Shown here piece by piece: positions 9,174-18,781 of a stretch of 64,000 nt of DNA; positions within the stretch are counted from its first letter, which is position 1; each line of letters begins with the position of its first letter. Below the pieces are notes generated by a model. It saw only the letters and a program-made list of their open reading frames with translations. It was not told the origin of the DNA and did no database searches. Made by a program: the position numbers and the translations under genes. Location: the NCBI RefSeq assembly GCF_900129385.1, contig NZ_FQVO01000005.1, positions 124,001 through 188,000 on the forward strand. Reading direction: 5' to 3'. The DNA is from Chryseobacterium takakiae. Its GTDB lineage: Bacteria; Bacteroidota; Bacteroidia; Flavobacteriales; Weeksellaceae.

Positions 9174-9378
9174 AATAATTCTTTGTGTGTTTGACTTGTA
9201 AAAGATAAGCAAAAATTAATCCGAAAATGAGGTACCTAAAGCCTGCCTATTTTACAAACTCCTGATTTTTAAATCATTAAAAAATAATTTTTGTTTACAA
9301 ATTGTTTACGCCCGATTTTCAACTATTACAAGAGGTTCAGCCGGAACTTTGGAATAAGAAACATTAAAAATAAATATT

Positions 9379-10284
9379 ATGAAAACAACGTACATCAAAT
9401 TATCATTGGCAGGTGCTCTGTTATTAGGAATATACTCCTGTAAAAAAGGAGAAACTTCATCAAGCAATCTGGAAGCATATGCCACCACCGATTCGGCAGC
9501 AGTGATTTCGGACAGCATTTCTTCCGTTGCATCCATGAAAGTAAAAGATAAGCAGTTTATTAAAACCGCTGATGTAGATATGGAAGTAAAAGACGTTTAT
9601 GAAACAACGATCTCTATTGAAAAGTCTGTACAGGAACTTGGAGGATTTGTAACAAAAAGCAACCTGCAGAGTAATGTGGTTTCGGAAAACACGTATGACA
9701 CATCCGATGAAAATGCCGTATTGGTGAAAAAATACCAGACAGAAAACAGGATGCAGCTGAGAGTCCCTACTGAAAGACTTGGCGAACTTCTTACGATGAT
9801 TAATGATAAAAAACTATTCCTCAATTCAAGGCTGATTAACGCGGAAGATATAACATCAAGCATCAAATATGCCCAGTTGGAAAGCAAAAGAATTGAAAAG
9901 AACAGCAAAAACATTTCGGAGCTGAAATCGAATAAGGATAAAGTGGAACTTGACAACCAAAATATGGATGAAGGTAACCAGCAGCAATTGGCTAATATGG
10001 ACGTGACCGATAACCTGAAATACAGTACCGTAGATGTTTACCTTAAAGAACCCAAAATCAGAGTCGCAGAAATTGCCATAACCAACACGAACAATATCGA
10101 TGATAAATACAAGTTTGATTTTATCTACAGTACAAAAACAGCGTTTGTGGAAGGATATTATTTAATTCAGAAAATTTTTGTGGGGTTAATTACTATCTGG
10201 CCGATCTTATTAATCGGAGCCATAGTTTTCTATTTTGCGAGAAAAAGAAAGCCTGTCAAAAAGCATCCAGACACAGAAGCGTAA
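9379..10284 (+). CDS. DUF4349 domain-containing lipoprotein
   Basis: A 301-residue protein with a lipoprotein signal (lipobox 'GIYSC', Cys about residue 21). A low-complexity Ser/Ala linker follows, then the DUF4349 domain (about 60-250) with a long central coiled coil (about 160-205, rich in Lys, Glu and Asn). One C-terminal membrane helix ('ITIWPILLIGAIVFYFA') precedes a basic tail. DUF4349 proteins are widespread envelope proteins of unknown function. The combination of an N-terminal lipid anchor and a C-terminal helix would tether both ends to membranes. Monocistronic. Confidence 0.85.
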   Translation: MKTTYIKLSLAGALLLGIYSCKKGETSSSNLEAYATTDSAAVISDSISSVASMKVKDKQFIKTADVDMEVKDVYETTISIEKSVQELGGFVTKSNLQSNVVSENTYDTSDENAVLVKKYQTENRMQLRVPTERLGELLTMINDKKLFLNSRLINAEDITSSIKYAQLESKRIEKNSKNISELKSNKDKVELDNQNMDEGNQQQLANMDVTDNLKYSTVDVYLKEPKIRVAEIAITNTNNIDDKYKFDFIYSTKTAFVEGYYLIQKIFVGLITIWPILLIGAIVFYFARKRKPVKKHPDTEA

Positions 10285-10332
10285 GCTATACTAACCTCAC
10301 GGTTATCTATATATTTTGAAATTTTACAATAA

Positions 10333-10361
10333 ACCTTCGGTAAATTCGGAGGTATTTTTTT
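10333..10361 (+). terminator. Terminator between DUF4349 and GH125 genes
   Basis: ACCTTCG (10333-10339) pairs with CGGAGGT (10347-10353, one wobble) and is followed by ATTTTTTT on the plus strand. It lies between convergent genes. Confidence 0.6.
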
Positions 10362-10365
10362 GTGC

Positions 10366-11796
10366 TTAGAACTTTCTTTTCAGGATTTCAGGTTTTGTTG
10401 TATGAAGATGAAGAATTAATTCCCCGAATAAAGTATTGGCCCAGGCAAACCACGACCTTGTAAAATCCTTAGGATGATCAACATCAAAAGACTCATGGAT
10501 AAATCCCGTTCCGGCATGGGTGGCCTTCAGCATTTTTAAACAGGAAATAATTTCCTCATCGTTGTCCGTTGTCAAAGCCTGCATAATCAATCCCAAAGGC
10601 CAGATTTTATGTTCCCCAATGTGTGGTCCACCGATTCCTTTGGCAAATTTCCCTTCACTGAACCATGGATTGGCCTTACTTAAAGAAAATTTTCGGGTAT
10701 TTTTATAGATTTCGTCTTCTTTGGATCTGTAGCCTAAATACGGAATGGATAATAAATTCGGAACATTCGCATCATCCATAAACAGAGCATTTCCGAAGCC
10801 ATCAATTTCCAATGCATAAATTTTTCCCGCTTCCGGATGATTTAAAACAGCATATTTCTGGATTGCTTCATCCACTTCTTGGGCCAAATCTTTAAACTGA
10901 CCTGAAGAATTTTCCTCTTTTAAAATTTTAGAAAAAATTTCTGCCGTTTCCCGTAAAGAAACTACCGCAAACATATTGGAAGAAATCAAAAACGGGTAAA
11001 AAGTTGCATCATCCGAAGGCCGGAACATGGAATGAATAAGTCCTATTTTTTTCGTTGGATTTCCGAAACCTCCTGCAAACTGCGTATCCAAAGGATTTCC
11101 GTTGGATCGCTGGAATCTGTACGGTCCTTTTGAATCCTTTCTCTGCTGTTCTTTAAAAGTCTGCAAAATCAACAGCATTGCCTTTTTCCAATCTGCATCA
11201 AATACCGATGTATCGCCTGTCGTTTTCCAGTAGCTGTAAGATAATCGCATGACATAACACAAAGAATCAATTTCCCACTTCCTTTCGTGAATTCCGGGCT
11301 TCATTTGTGTAAAATCATCTTTCCATTCGCTTATTTTGGTCGCATCATCAAAAAAAGCATTGGCATAAGGATCAAGAAGAACACATTCTACCTGCTTATT
11401 AATAACACCTTTTAAGAGATTTTTCAGCTTTTCATCTTCATTGGCAAGGCTTAAATACGGATAAACCTGCGCAGAAGAATCCCGGAGCCACATGGCGTCA
11501 ATATCTCCCGTAATTACATAAGTGTAAGACTTATTATTTTTATGATAAAATTTTACCGTTGTGTCTAAAGTATTCGGAAAACAGTTTTCAAACATCCACG
11601 CCAGTTCTTTATCTGCTATTGACTTTTTAACAGCCTGAATCGTTCTTTCAACAACATCTGAAGTAAATTTCCGTCGCGAAATTGGTGGTCTCTTGGAAAT
11701 ATACTCTTCTTTATAAATAAATTTTGCAGAAGCCGGCAAAGCAAAAAAGCCAAATCCTAATGATGATTTTTTGATAAAGTTTCTTCTGGTAGTCAT
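10366..11796 (-). CDS. Glycoside hydrolase family 125 (exo-alpha-1,6-mannosidase-like)
   Basis: A 476-residue protein. It starts with a twin-arginine-like signal ('TTRRNFIKKSS' followed by a hydrophobic run ending 'LPASA'), so export of a folded enzyme is likely. The body is an (alpha/alpha)6 barrel of the metal-independent mannosidase type. It has the conserved block 'GDIDAMWLRDSSAQVYPY' near residue 100, and 'GGPHIGEHKIWPLGLI' and 'SFDVDHPKDFTRSWFAWAN' towards the C-terminus. Characterised GH125 enzymes release alpha-1,6-linked mannose from N-glycans by inversion. No mannan-utilisation or SusCD genes flank it, so it acts as a solitary exo-enzyme here. Confidence 0.9.
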   Translation of the reverse strand: MTTRRNFIKKSSLGFGFFALPASAKFIYKEEYISKRPPISRRKFTSDVVERTIQAVKKSIADKELAWMFENCFPNTLDTTVKFYHKNNKSYTYVITGDIDAMWLRDSSAQVYPYLSLANEDEKLKNLLKGVINKQVECVLLDPYANAFFDDATKISEWKDDFTQMKPGIHERKWEIDSLCYVMRLSYSYWKTTGDTSVFDADWKKAMLLILQTFKEQQRKDSKGPYRFQRSNGNPLDTQFAGGFGNPTKKIGLIHSMFRPSDDATFYPFLISSNMFAVVSLRETAEIFSKILKEENSSGQFKDLAQEVDEAIQKYAVLNHPEAGKIYALEIDGFGNALFMDDANVPNLLSIPYLGYRSKEDEIYKNTRKFSLSKANPWFSEGKFAKGIGGPHIGEHKIWPLGLIMQALTTDNDEEIISCLKMLKATHAGTGFIHESFDVDHPKDFTRSWFAWANTLFGELILHLHTTKPEILKRKF

Positions 11797-11893
11797 TCAA
11801 GATAATTTGAACTAAAAATACTGATTTTAAGCTTATCCCCAATTTACCATTTGATTTTTAATCATGCATTAACATCATTGAACTAAAATTCCG

Positions 11894-11901
11894 TAAATTT
11901 G
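11894..11901 (+). promoter_or_regulatory. Promoter -7 box (TAAATTTG) for pgi
   Basis: A perfect TAnnTTTG match 73 nt before the pgi start, giving a leader of roughly 65-70 nt. Confidence 0.55.
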
Positions 11902-11974
11902 CAAATCAATATTTTACATGAGGATTTGGTATTCACAATCCTGAATCCTAAATCACAAACCTAATTTCTAATAT

Positions 11975-13615
11975 ATGCTATCAAAAATAAATCCTACTCA
12001 AACTACCAGCTGGAAAGCATTAGACGAACAATTTGCGAATAATGATTTTGATCTGAGAAGTCTTTTTCAGGATAACCCAAGTCGTTTTGAGGAATTCTCC
12101 ATCAAAAGACCTAATTTTTTATTTGATTATTCTAAAAATTTAATTGATTCCAAAACGAAAGAGCTTCTTTTAAGCCTTGCAGAAGAGTGTGAACTAAAAG
12201 ATGCCATTTCCAAAATGTTTTCTGGAGATAAAATCAATGAGACGGAAGGGAGGGCAGTTTTACACACCGCTTTAAGAGATTTTTCCGATAAAGAAATTCT
12301 GGTAGACGGAGAAAATATTAAACCTCAGATCAAAAGAGTTCTGGATCATATGAAATCTTTTTCAGAGAGCATTATTTCAGGCGATCATAAAGGATTTAGC
12401 GGAAAAGAAATTACAGATATTGTGAACATCGGAATCGGTGGTTCAGATTTGGGACCTGTTATGGTGGTTTCGGCTCTAAAACACTTTAAAACAAGGTTAA
12501 ACGTTCATTTTGTTTCCAATGTAGACGGAAATCATATTGCAGAAGTGGTAAAGAATTTAAATCCTGAAACCACTTTGTTCATCATTGCTTCTAAAACATT
12601 CACCACACAGGAAACCATGACAAACGCCAACTCGGCAAAGGACTGGTTCTTAAAAGCAGGAAAACAGGAAGATGTCGCAAAACATTTCGTCGCATTATCA
12701 ACTAATGTTCAGGCTGTTAAAGACTTCGGAATTGCGGAAGAAAACATCTTCGAATTCTGGGATTGGGTAGGCGGAAGATACTCCCTTTGGAGCGCTATCG
12801 GTTTAAGCATTGTTCTTGCCGTTGGCTATGAAAATTTTGAACAATTATTAAAAGGAGCATACGATACGGATCAGCATTTTCAGACAGCAGATTTCAGCGA
12901 AAATATTCCTGTACTAATGGGCTTAATGGGAATCTGGTACCGTAATTTCTATGCGGCAACAACATATGCAATTCTCCCGTATTCTCAGTATCTGGACCGT
13001 TTTCCGGCATATTTCCAGCAGGGAGATATGGAAAGCAACGGGAAATGTGTTGACCGAAACGGCGAGTTTGTTGAATATGAAACAGGACCCATCATTTGGG
13101 GTGAACCGGGAACAAACGGACAGCATGCTTTCTATCAGCTGATTCACCAGGGAACGGAACTGATCCCTGCTGATTTTATTGCGTATGCTAAAAGTCCGAA
13201 CAAAGTTTCTGATCATCAGGATAAATTACTGGCCAACTTTTTTGCACAGACTGAAGCTCTTGCTTTCGGAAAAACAGAAGAAGAGGTAGCAGCAGAGTTA
13301 AAGACTGCAGGAAAATCTGACGAAGAAATTAATTTCCTTTTAAATTACAAAGTTTTCCACGGGAATACACCTACCAACTCCATACTGTTCAATGAATTAA
13401 CTCCTTTTTCATTAGGACAGTTAATTGCTTTGTACGAGCATAAAATTTTCGTTCAGGGTGTGATCTGGAATATTTTCAGCTTTGATCAGTTCGGGGTGGA
13501 ATTGGGGAAAGTATTAGCCAACAAAATCTTTCCGGAACTTGAAAACAATGAGACGGTTAGCACTCATGATTCTTCAACCAACGGACTGATTAATTATTAT
13601 AAAGCGAATAAATAA
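11975..13615 (+). CDS. pgi: Glucose-6-phosphate isomerase
   Basis: Full-length 546-residue Pgi of the classical (two SIS domain) type. It interconverts glucose-6-phosphate and fructose-6-phosphate in glycolysis and gluconeogenesis. Signatures visible are '[13 protein letters not shown]' (about 150), the family motif '[14 protein letters not shown]' (about 262-275), '[18 protein letters not shown]' (about 376-393) with the catalytic His, and a C-terminal Lys region. The start follows a long leader with a TAAATTTG promoter box. The downstream toxin-antitoxin pair is only 42 nt away and may be reached by read-through. Confidence 0.97.
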   Translation: MLSKINPTQTTSWKALDEQFANNDFDLRSLFQDNPSRFEEFSIKRPNFLFDYSKNLIDSKTKELLLSLAEECELKDAISKMFSGDKINETEGRAVLHTALRDFSDKEILVDGENIKPQIKRVLDHMKSFSESIISGDHKGFSGKEITDIVNIGIGGSDLGPVMVVSALKHFKTRLNVHFVSNVDGNHIAEVVKNLNPETTLFIIASKTFTTQETMTNANSAKDWFLKAGKQEDVAKHFVALSTNVQAVKDFGIAEENIFEFWDWVGGRYSLWSAIGLSIVLAVGYENFEQLLKGAYDTDQHFQTADFSENIPVLMGLMGIWYRNFYAATTYAILPYSQYLDRFPAYFQQGDMESNGKCVDRNGEFVEYETGPIIWGEPGTNGQHAFYQLIHQGTELIPADFIAYAKSPNKVSDHQDKLLANFFAQTEALAFGKTEEEVAAELKTAGKSDEEINFLLNYKVFHGNTPTNSILFNELTPFSLGQLIALYEHKIFVQGVIWNIFSFDQFGVELGKVLANKIFPELENNETVSTHDSSTNGLINYYKANK

Positions 13616-13657
13616 ATTGTTGCTGATTTTCATTAATTTTGATTAAAAATAAAACAA

Positions 13658-13876
13658 ATGAGTACCATTATTATCCATCTTAAAGATAAGGAAGAAGAAA
13701 CTTTAATGGAAAATCTTTTGAAAAGAATGAAAATCAACTTTGAAAAAAACGAGGATGATTTTGAGCTGACGGATGAAATGAAAAGCGTGATTGATGAAGC
13801 TTTAAAACAAGACAGATCAAAAGCAATAGATGGCAAAGAGTCTTTAAAAAGAATCAGAGCTAAATATGGACTTTAA
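13658..13876 (+). CDS. Antitoxin of a ParE/RelE-type module
   Basis: A small acidic-then-basic 72-residue protein. The N-terminal beta strand (STIIIHLKD) suggests a ribbon-type DNA-binding or dimerisation strand, followed by helices rich in Glu and Lys and a basic C-terminus ending 'RIRAKYGL'. It has the size and layout of DUF2683-like antitoxins of Bacteroidota. It overlaps the next gene by 11 nt, the classic order of antitoxin first and toxin second. It would neutralise the toxin and probably bind its own promoter, but no clear operator is visible in the 42 nt after pgi. Confidence 0.75.
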   Translation: MSTIIIHLKDKEEETLMENLLKRMKINFEKNEDDFELTDEMKSVIDEALKQDRSKAIDGKESLKRIRAKYGL

Positions 13877-14156
13877 TTATAAATTTTTACCCACTGCCGA
13901 AAAAGACATTGAAGAAGCAACAGATTATTATGCTGACATCTCGGTCAAGGTTTTAAAAAACTTCAATAAACAATTAGATCTGGCAATTGATAGAATAATT
14001 ACAAATCCGTATTTTCAGAAAAGGTATAGAAATGTAAGAGCTTTCGCTGTAAAGAAATTTCCTTACATTATTTTCTATGAGATCAGTGAAGATGAAAAAA
14101 TGATTTATATCCTCTCCGTTTTCTGCACACACCAGAATCCGGAAAAATATCCTTAA
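13866..14156 (+). CDS. Type II toxin, RelE/ParE family
   Basis: A 96-residue protein with the RelE/ParE fold pattern: an N-terminal strand and 'AEKDIEEATDYYADIS' helix, then 'FQKRYRNVRAFAVKKFPYII', then the closing strand 'MIYILSVFCTHQNP'. The Arg/Lys-rich central strands and the terminal 'QNPEKYP' are typical of the ParE-like branch in Bacteroidota. Targets differ between relatives (gyrase for ParE, ribosome-bound mRNA for RelE) and cannot be decided here. It is translationally coupled to the antitoxin and ends 29 nt before folD. Confidence 0.8.
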   Translation: MDFNYKFLPTAEKDIEEATDYYADISVKVLKNFNKQLDLAIDRIITNPYFQKRYRNVRAFAVKKFPYIIFYEISEDEKMIYILSVFCTHQNPEKYP

Positions 14157-14185
14157 AAAATCTAATAAAAAGTAATAAAGTAAAA

Positions 14186-15070
14186 ATGGCAGAAATTCTT
14201 GACGGATTAAAAATATCCAAAGAAATAAAGCAGGAAATCAAAGCTGAAGTTGAAAAAATCGTTGCCGGAAAAAGAAGGGCTCCACACCTGGTAGCGATTC
14301 TTGTAGGGAACAACGGAGCGAGCAAGGCTTATGTAAATGCTAAAGTTAAAGACTGTGAAGAAGTTGGCTTTCAATCAAGCCTGGTAAAATTTCCAAGCAC
14401 GGTTTCCGAGTCCGAATTACTGGAAAAAATTGATGAGCTAAACAAATCCAAAGCGGTTGACGGATTTATCGTACAGCTGCCATTGCCGGATCAGATCGAT
14501 CAGGAAAAAATCATCAATGCGATTGATCCGAGAAAAGATGTAGATGGTTTCCATCCTGAAAATTTCGGAAAAATGGCACTGGAAATGGATACGTTCCTAC
14601 CGGCAACACCGTTCGGAATTTTAACCTTATTGGAAAGATACAATATTGAAACAAAAGGTAAAGACTGCGTAATCATCGGAAGAAGTAAAATCGTAGGAAG
14701 ACCGATGAGTATTTTGATGGGAAGAAAAGATTTCCCCGGAAATTCTACAGTTACCTTAACGCACTCTTACACAAAAGATATCGAAGAATATACTAAAAAA
14801 GCAGACATCGTGATCACGGCATTAGGCGATCCGCATTTCTTAAAAGGAGATATGATTAAAGAAGGTGCAGTGATTATTGACGTAGGGATTACGAGAGTAG
14901 ACGACGATTCTCCGAAAGGATATTACCTTGCAGGCGACGTAGACTTTGACAGCTGCGCAGCAAAAGCGAGCTGGATTACGCCTGTTCCGGGGGGAGTCGG
15001 ACCTATGACAAGAGCGATGCTGATGAAAAACACCATCATTGCTTACAAAACTTCGGTCTATAACGACTAA
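14186..15070 (+). CDS. folD: Bifunctional methylenetetrahydrofolate dehydrogenase/cyclohydrolase
   Basis: A 294-residue FolD. It oxidises 5,10-methylene-THF to methenyl-THF and hydrolyses this to 10-formyl-THF. Key segments are 'GNNGASKAYVNAKVKDCEE' (catalytic Tyr/Lys region, about 40-58), 'VQLPLPDQID' and 'DPRKDVDGFHPENFG', the dinucleotide-binding 'GRSKIVGRPMSILM' (about 170-183) and the C-terminal 'PVPGGVGPMTRAML'. The length is normal. It is followed after 7 nt by queE, so the two are probably cotranscribed. Confidence 0.97.
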   Translation: MAEILDGLKISKEIKQEIKAEVEKIVAGKRRAPHLVAILVGNNGASKAYVNAKVKDCEEVGFQSSLVKFPSTVSESELLEKIDELNKSKAVDGFIVQLPLPDQIDQEKIINAIDPRKDVDGFHPENFGKMALEMDTFLPATPFGILTLLERYNIETKGKDCVIIGRSKIVGRPMSILMGRKDFPGNSTVTLTHSYTKDIEEYTKKADIVITALGDPHFLKGDMIKEGAVIIDVGITRVDDDSPKGYYLAGDVDFDSCAAKASWITPVPGGVGPMTRAMLMKNTIIAYKTSVYND

Positions 15071-15077
15071 TTTTAAA

Positions 15078-15707
15078 ATGAATTTAATAGAAGACATATT
15101 ATTAAAAGAAGGTAAAATGCTCCCTGTGATGGAGCATTTTTACACTCTTCAGGGAGAGGGAGCATACACAGGAAAAGCAGCTTATTTCATCAGATTAGGA
15201 GGTTGTGATGTGGGTTGCCATTGGTGTGATGTAAAGGAAAGCTGGGATCCGAATCTACATCCTCTGATGAATGCGGAAGAAATTGCAGAAACTGCAGCCA
15301 AACACTGTAAAACAATTGTTTTAACAGGTGGAGAACCCTTGATGTGGAATCTAGATATTTTAACATCAAAATTAAAAGAGCTGGGCTGCTCTATCCATAT
15401 TGAAACATCGGGAGCTTATCCGTTGAGCGGACATATCGACTGGATCACATTATCTCCCAAAAAAACAGGCCTCCCAAAAGAGGAAATCTATCAGAAGGCA
15501 CATGAGCTGAAGGTTATTGTATTTAATAATAATGACTTTAAATTCGCGCAGGAGCAGGGATCAAAGGTTTCAGAAAACTGTACGCTGTATCTCCAGAGCG
15601 AATGGAGCAAGCGTGACGAAATGTACCCTAAAATTACAGATTTCATCCTAGAACATCCGGAGTGGAGAGCTTCTGTGCAGACCCATAAGTATCTGAATAT
15701 TCCATAA
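15078..15707 (+). CDS. queE: 7-carboxy-7-deazaguanine synthase (radical SAM)
   Basis: A 209-residue protein from the ATG at 15078, which is preferred over an in-frame start at 15039 inside folD. It is a radical-SAM enzyme of the queuosine/7-deazaguanine pathway converting 6-carboxy-tetrahydropterin to CDG. The 'GGCDVGCHWCD' motif gives the CX3CX2C iron-sulfur site (about residues 43-50), and 'LTGGEPLMWN' is the SAM-binding GGE motif. The C-terminal 'LQSEWSKRDEMYPKITDFI' fits the Bacteroidota QueE group. Other queuosine genes are not in the window. Being behind folD groups two pterin-related functions. Confidence 0.9.
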   Translation: MNLIEDILLKEGKMLPVMEHFYTLQGEGAYTGKAAYFIRLGGCDVGCHWCDVKESWDPNLHPLMNAEEIAETAAKHCKTIVLTGGEPLMWNLDILTSKLKELGCSIHIETSGAYPLSGHIDWITLSPKKTGLPKEEIYQKAHELKVIVFNNNDFKFAQEQGSKVSENCTLYLQSEWSKRDEMYPKITDFILEHPEWRASVQTHKYLNIP

Positions 15708-15747
15708 AAATATGTAAATTAGCTTTCTTATCCGTTAAACCCGATAG

Positions 15748-17118
15748 ATGCAGAGAATACGCTATTCCAGATATCTTAAATCCATCATTATATTGCTTGA
15801 CCTTGTGGTTATTGCATCTATTTTCATATTCTTTTTTTTAACAAGAAATCAGACTCTGAAATACAATGAGGAAGCATGGTATCAGAACGCTTTTTCTTTA
15901 GCATTGCTTTTTTTATTCTGGATTCTTTTAAGCGGCAGAACCGGAATTTATAATATTCCCAGAAACCTCACCTATACTTTGTTTCTGGAAAGAATTTTCA
16001 TTCATTTTTTATTATTTATTCTTGGAGTACTGCTGATTGGCAAGGTAAGCTATAATGTATTTTTTAATTCAGATATTTACTGGCTTTCTTTTTATCTTTT
16101 CTTTTTTATTTTTTTGGTGAGATCAATGATATTTTTCGGAATCAAATATGTCCGAAGTCTTGGGATCAATCACCGGAATGTTATGTTCATCCATGAAAAC
16201 AGCTCTACGGAAGTTTTAAAAAATATACTAAGAGACAGAAAAGATTACGGTTATAAAATTTTCGAATATCCAAAAGATGAAATTGAAACCGATCAGCTGA
16301 TTGAATTCTGGAAAGAAAACGGAATTCACACTTTGTTTATTCCTCTGGAAAATTCTTATACGCACAATACAGAAAAAGAAATTTTCAAACTCGCAGAAGC
16401 GAATAAAGTACATATTTCATTAATTCCCAATATTACCCAAAGTGATTTTTTCCTTTATAATATGGGATATATACAGACACAACCTGTTCTTAATCAGGTA
16501 AAATATCCCCTGGAATATTACTCTAATTATTTGATGAAAAGAATTTTCGATATTATCTTTTCTTTAATTGTTTTGATTGGGATATGTTCATGGCTCTTCC
16601 CTATTATTGCTGTTTTAATCAAATTAACTTCAAAAGGACCCGTATTTTTTATTCAGGAGCGATATGGATTTCATGAGGAAGTTTTTAAATGCATTAAATT
16701 CCGTACGATGATCGTTAATGAAGAATCATCAACAAAAACAACTGCAGAAAATGATAAAAGAATTACGCCCTTCGGAAAATTTTTGAGAAAAACCAGCCTA
16801 GACGAAATGCCGCAGTTTCTGAATGTGCTGAAAGGCGATATGTCTATTGTAGGACCAAGACCACATATGCTTGCGGTAGACAATTATTACAAACCAAAAA
16901 TAGGACGCTACAGCCTGAGAAGCATGGTAACTCCCGGAATAACAGGTCTTGCCCAGGTAAACGGACTTCGCGGCGACGCCGGAGATGTGGAAGTGGAAAT
17001 GAATAAAAGAGTACTGGCAGATGCATTTTATGTAAGAAACTGGAGTTTTATGCTTGATCTGGTCATCATCTTAAAAACCATTTTACTGGTAATTGGCGGA
17101 GATAAAAATGCAAAATAA
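15748..17118 (+). CDS. Polyprenyl-phosphate sugar-1-phosphate transferase (WcaJ-like)
   Basis: A 456-residue membrane enzyme that loads the first sugar phosphate onto undecaprenyl phosphate for exopolysaccharide or O-antigen-like synthesis. Four N-terminal helices (about 10-130) are followed by a Rossmann-like CoA-binding-type region (about 140-240), another helix ('IIFSLIVLIGICSWLFPII', about 270-290), and the catalytic sugar-transferase domain with 'CIKFRTMI', 'LRKTSLDEMPQFLNVLKGDM', 'SIVGPRPHM' and 'GITGLAQVNGLRG'. Such genes usually lie in capsule clusters, yet no glycosyltransferases, flippase or polymerase surround it. The donor sugar cannot be told from sequence. Confidence 0.92.
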   Translation: MQRIRYSRYLKSIIILLDLVVIASIFIFFFLTRNQTLKYNEEAWYQNAFSLALLFLFWILLSGRTGIYNIPRNLTYTLFLERIFIHFLLFILGVLLIGKVSYNVFFNSDIYWLSFYLFFFIFLVRSMIFFGIKYVRSLGINHRNVMFIHENSSTEVLKNILRDRKDYGYKIFEYPKDEIETDQLIEFWKENGIHTLFIPLENSYTHNTEKEIFKLAEANKVHISLIPNITQSDFFLYNMGYIQTQPVLNQVKYPLEYYSNYLMKRIFDIIFSLIVLIGICSWLFPIIAVLIKLTSKGPVFFIQERYGFHEEVFKCIKFRTMIVNEESSTKTTAENDKRITPFGKFLRKTSLDEMPQFLNVLKGDMSIVGPRPHMLAVDNYYKPKIGRYSLRSMVTPGITGLAQVNGLRGDAGDVEVEMNKRVLADAFYVRNWSFMLDLVIILKTILLVIGGDKNAK

Positions 17119-17212
17119 AGATTTTGGTCTACATTATGATATATTGAATATTGATAGAGCCTGGTCTGCCCATTCTATAATTAATTAAATAAAAAAAGTC
17201 TAATTTAGCAGA

Positions 17213-17965
17213 ATGTTAAAAAAGTTTTTTACAGCAGTCGGAGAATACATCATCCTTCTCGGTAAATCTATGCAGAAGCCACAGAAAATGAAAGTTTTCT
17301 GGAAGCTGCTCATGAGAGAAATCAATGACTTAGGCGTTAATTCATTTGGCCTTGTCATCTTCACTTCTATATTTGTAGGAGCAGTTGTGGCCATTCAGAT
17401 GTTTAATAATTTTGATGCTTCATCGTTCCCTATTCCTCCATCATTTGTAGGATATGCTACAAAAGCTGTTCTCGTACTGGAATTTTCTCCCACTATTATC
17501 AGTCTTATTCTTGCCGGTAAAGTAGGTTCTTACATAGCTTCCAGTATAGGAACCATGAGGGTATCCGAACAGATTGACGCATTGGATATCATGGGGGTAA
17601 ACTCTCCCAATTTTCTTATTTTTCCTAAAATTGTAGCGTGTGTAATCTTTAATCCTCTACTTATTGCAATAAGTATTGTATTTGGTATAGGCGGAGGTTA
17701 CATCGCCGGGATTTTAACCGGAAACTGGACCACCAATGATTATATTGTAGGAATACAGATGTATATGCCGAATCTTTTTATTTATTATGCATTCACCAAA
17801 ACAATTGTTTTTGCTTTTATTATCGCAACAGTACCTTCATATTTCGGATATAATGTAAAAGGCGGATCTTTAGAAGTAGGAAGAGCAAGCACACAGGCAG
17901 TAGTTTGGACAATGGTTTTCATTATCCTTTCAGAATTACTATTAACCCAATTAATATTAAGCTAA
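17213..17965 (+). CDS. mlaE: MlaE-type ABC transporter permease
   Basis: A 250-residue permease of the MlaE/YrbE family, with an N-terminal interface helix and about five membrane helices. The conserved block 'VGAVVAIQMFNNFDA' and the family motif region 'LAGKVGSYIASSIGTMRVSEQIDALDIMG' (read in parts, about 102-130) are clear. It forms the inner-membrane channel of a phospholipid-trafficking system with the ATPase encoded next and an MlaD protein (probably the gene at 1-722). The stop codon directly abuts the next ATG, so translation is coupled. Confidence 0.93.
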   Translation: MLKKFFTAVGEYIILLGKSMQKPQKMKVFWKLLMREINDLGVNSFGLVIFTSIFVGAVVAIQMFNNFDASSFPIPPSFVGYATKAVLVLEFSPTIISLILAGKVGSYIASSIGTMRVSEQIDALDIMGVNSPNFLIFPKIVACVIFNPLLIAISIVFGIGGGYIAGILTGNWTTNDYIVGIQMYMPNLFIYYAFTKTIVFAFIIATVPSYFGYNVKGGSLEVGRASTQAVVWTMVFIILSELLLTQLILS

Positions 17966-18781
17966 ATGATTGAGGTAAAAGATCTTAAGAAAAGTTTTGA
18001 TGAAGTTGAAGTACTTAAAGGAATTTCAACCACATTCGATAAAGGAAAGGTGAATCTGATTATCGGACAGAGCGGATCCGGAAAAACGGTATTCCTTAAA
18101 AGTCTGCTGAATGTTTATCAGCCCACTTCCGGAGAAATTCTTTTTGACGGTAAAGATATCAATGTCATGTCAAGAGATGAGAAACAGCATCTGCGTTCAG
18201 AGATCGGAACGGTTTTCCAGGGAAGTGCGCTGTTTGATTCTTTAACGGTGGAAGAAAATATCATGTTTCCGCTGGATATGTTTACTAATTTAACATTCAG
18301 AGAAAAGAAAAGACGGGTTTTCGAGGTTATTGGAAGAGTACATCTCGATAAAGCTAATAAAAAATTCCCTTCCGAAATTTCCGGAGGTATGCAGAAGCGG
18401 GTAGCGATAGCAAGAGCAATTGTGAATAATCCCAAATATCTTTTCTGTGACGAGCCGAATTCCGGTCTGGATCCTTATACGTCCAATGTAATTGATGATC
18501 TTCTGCTGGAGATTACCCAAGAATACAATACTACTACTATCATCAATACCCACGATATGAATTCTGTAATGACGATTGGCGAGAAAATTGTATACCTGAG
18601 ACTAGGAATTAAAGAATGGGAAGGCAATAAAGACATTCTGATTACGGCAGGCAATAAAAATCTTATCGACTTTGTATATTCTTCGGAATTATTTAAAGAA
18701 CTGAGAGAGTATCTGCTTGAGAACAACAAAACAATTGATAATACAATTACAAAAATAGAAGACAATGAAAAAGATTCTTAG
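17966..18781 (+). CDS. mlaF: MlaF-type ABC transporter ATP-binding protein
   Basis: A 271-residue ABC ATPase with Walker A 'GQSGSGKTV' (about 34-42), Q-loop region, signature 'SGGMQKRVAIARAI' (about 137-150), Walker B 'YLFCDEPNSGLDP' (about 153-165) and the H-loop in 'INTHDMNS'. It energises lipid transport through the permease encoded immediately upstream. The C-terminal tail (about 240-271) is acidic, as in MlaF proteins that contact regulatory partners. Its last 17 nt overlap the next gene, linking this operon to an outer-membrane protein. Confidence 0.94.
   Translation: MIEVKDLKKSFDEVEVLKGISTTFDKGKVNLIIGQSGSGKTVFLKSLLNVYQPTSGEILFDGKDINVMSRDEKQHLRSEIGTVFQGSALFDSLTVEENIMFPLDMFTNLTFREKKRRVFEVIGRVHLDKANKKFPSEISGGMQKRVAIARAIVNNPKYLFCDEPNSGLDPYTSNVIDDLLLEITQEYNTTTIINTHDMNSVMTIGEKIVYLRLGIKEWEGNKDILITAGNKNLIDFVYSSELFKELREYLLENNKTIDNTITKIEDNEKDS

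Noticed and set aside
15039..15077. Upstream start of queE inside folD
   Set aside because: The extra 13 residues simply translate the end of folD in another frame; the ATG at 15078 follows the folD stop by 7 nt and gives the usual QueE N-terminus.
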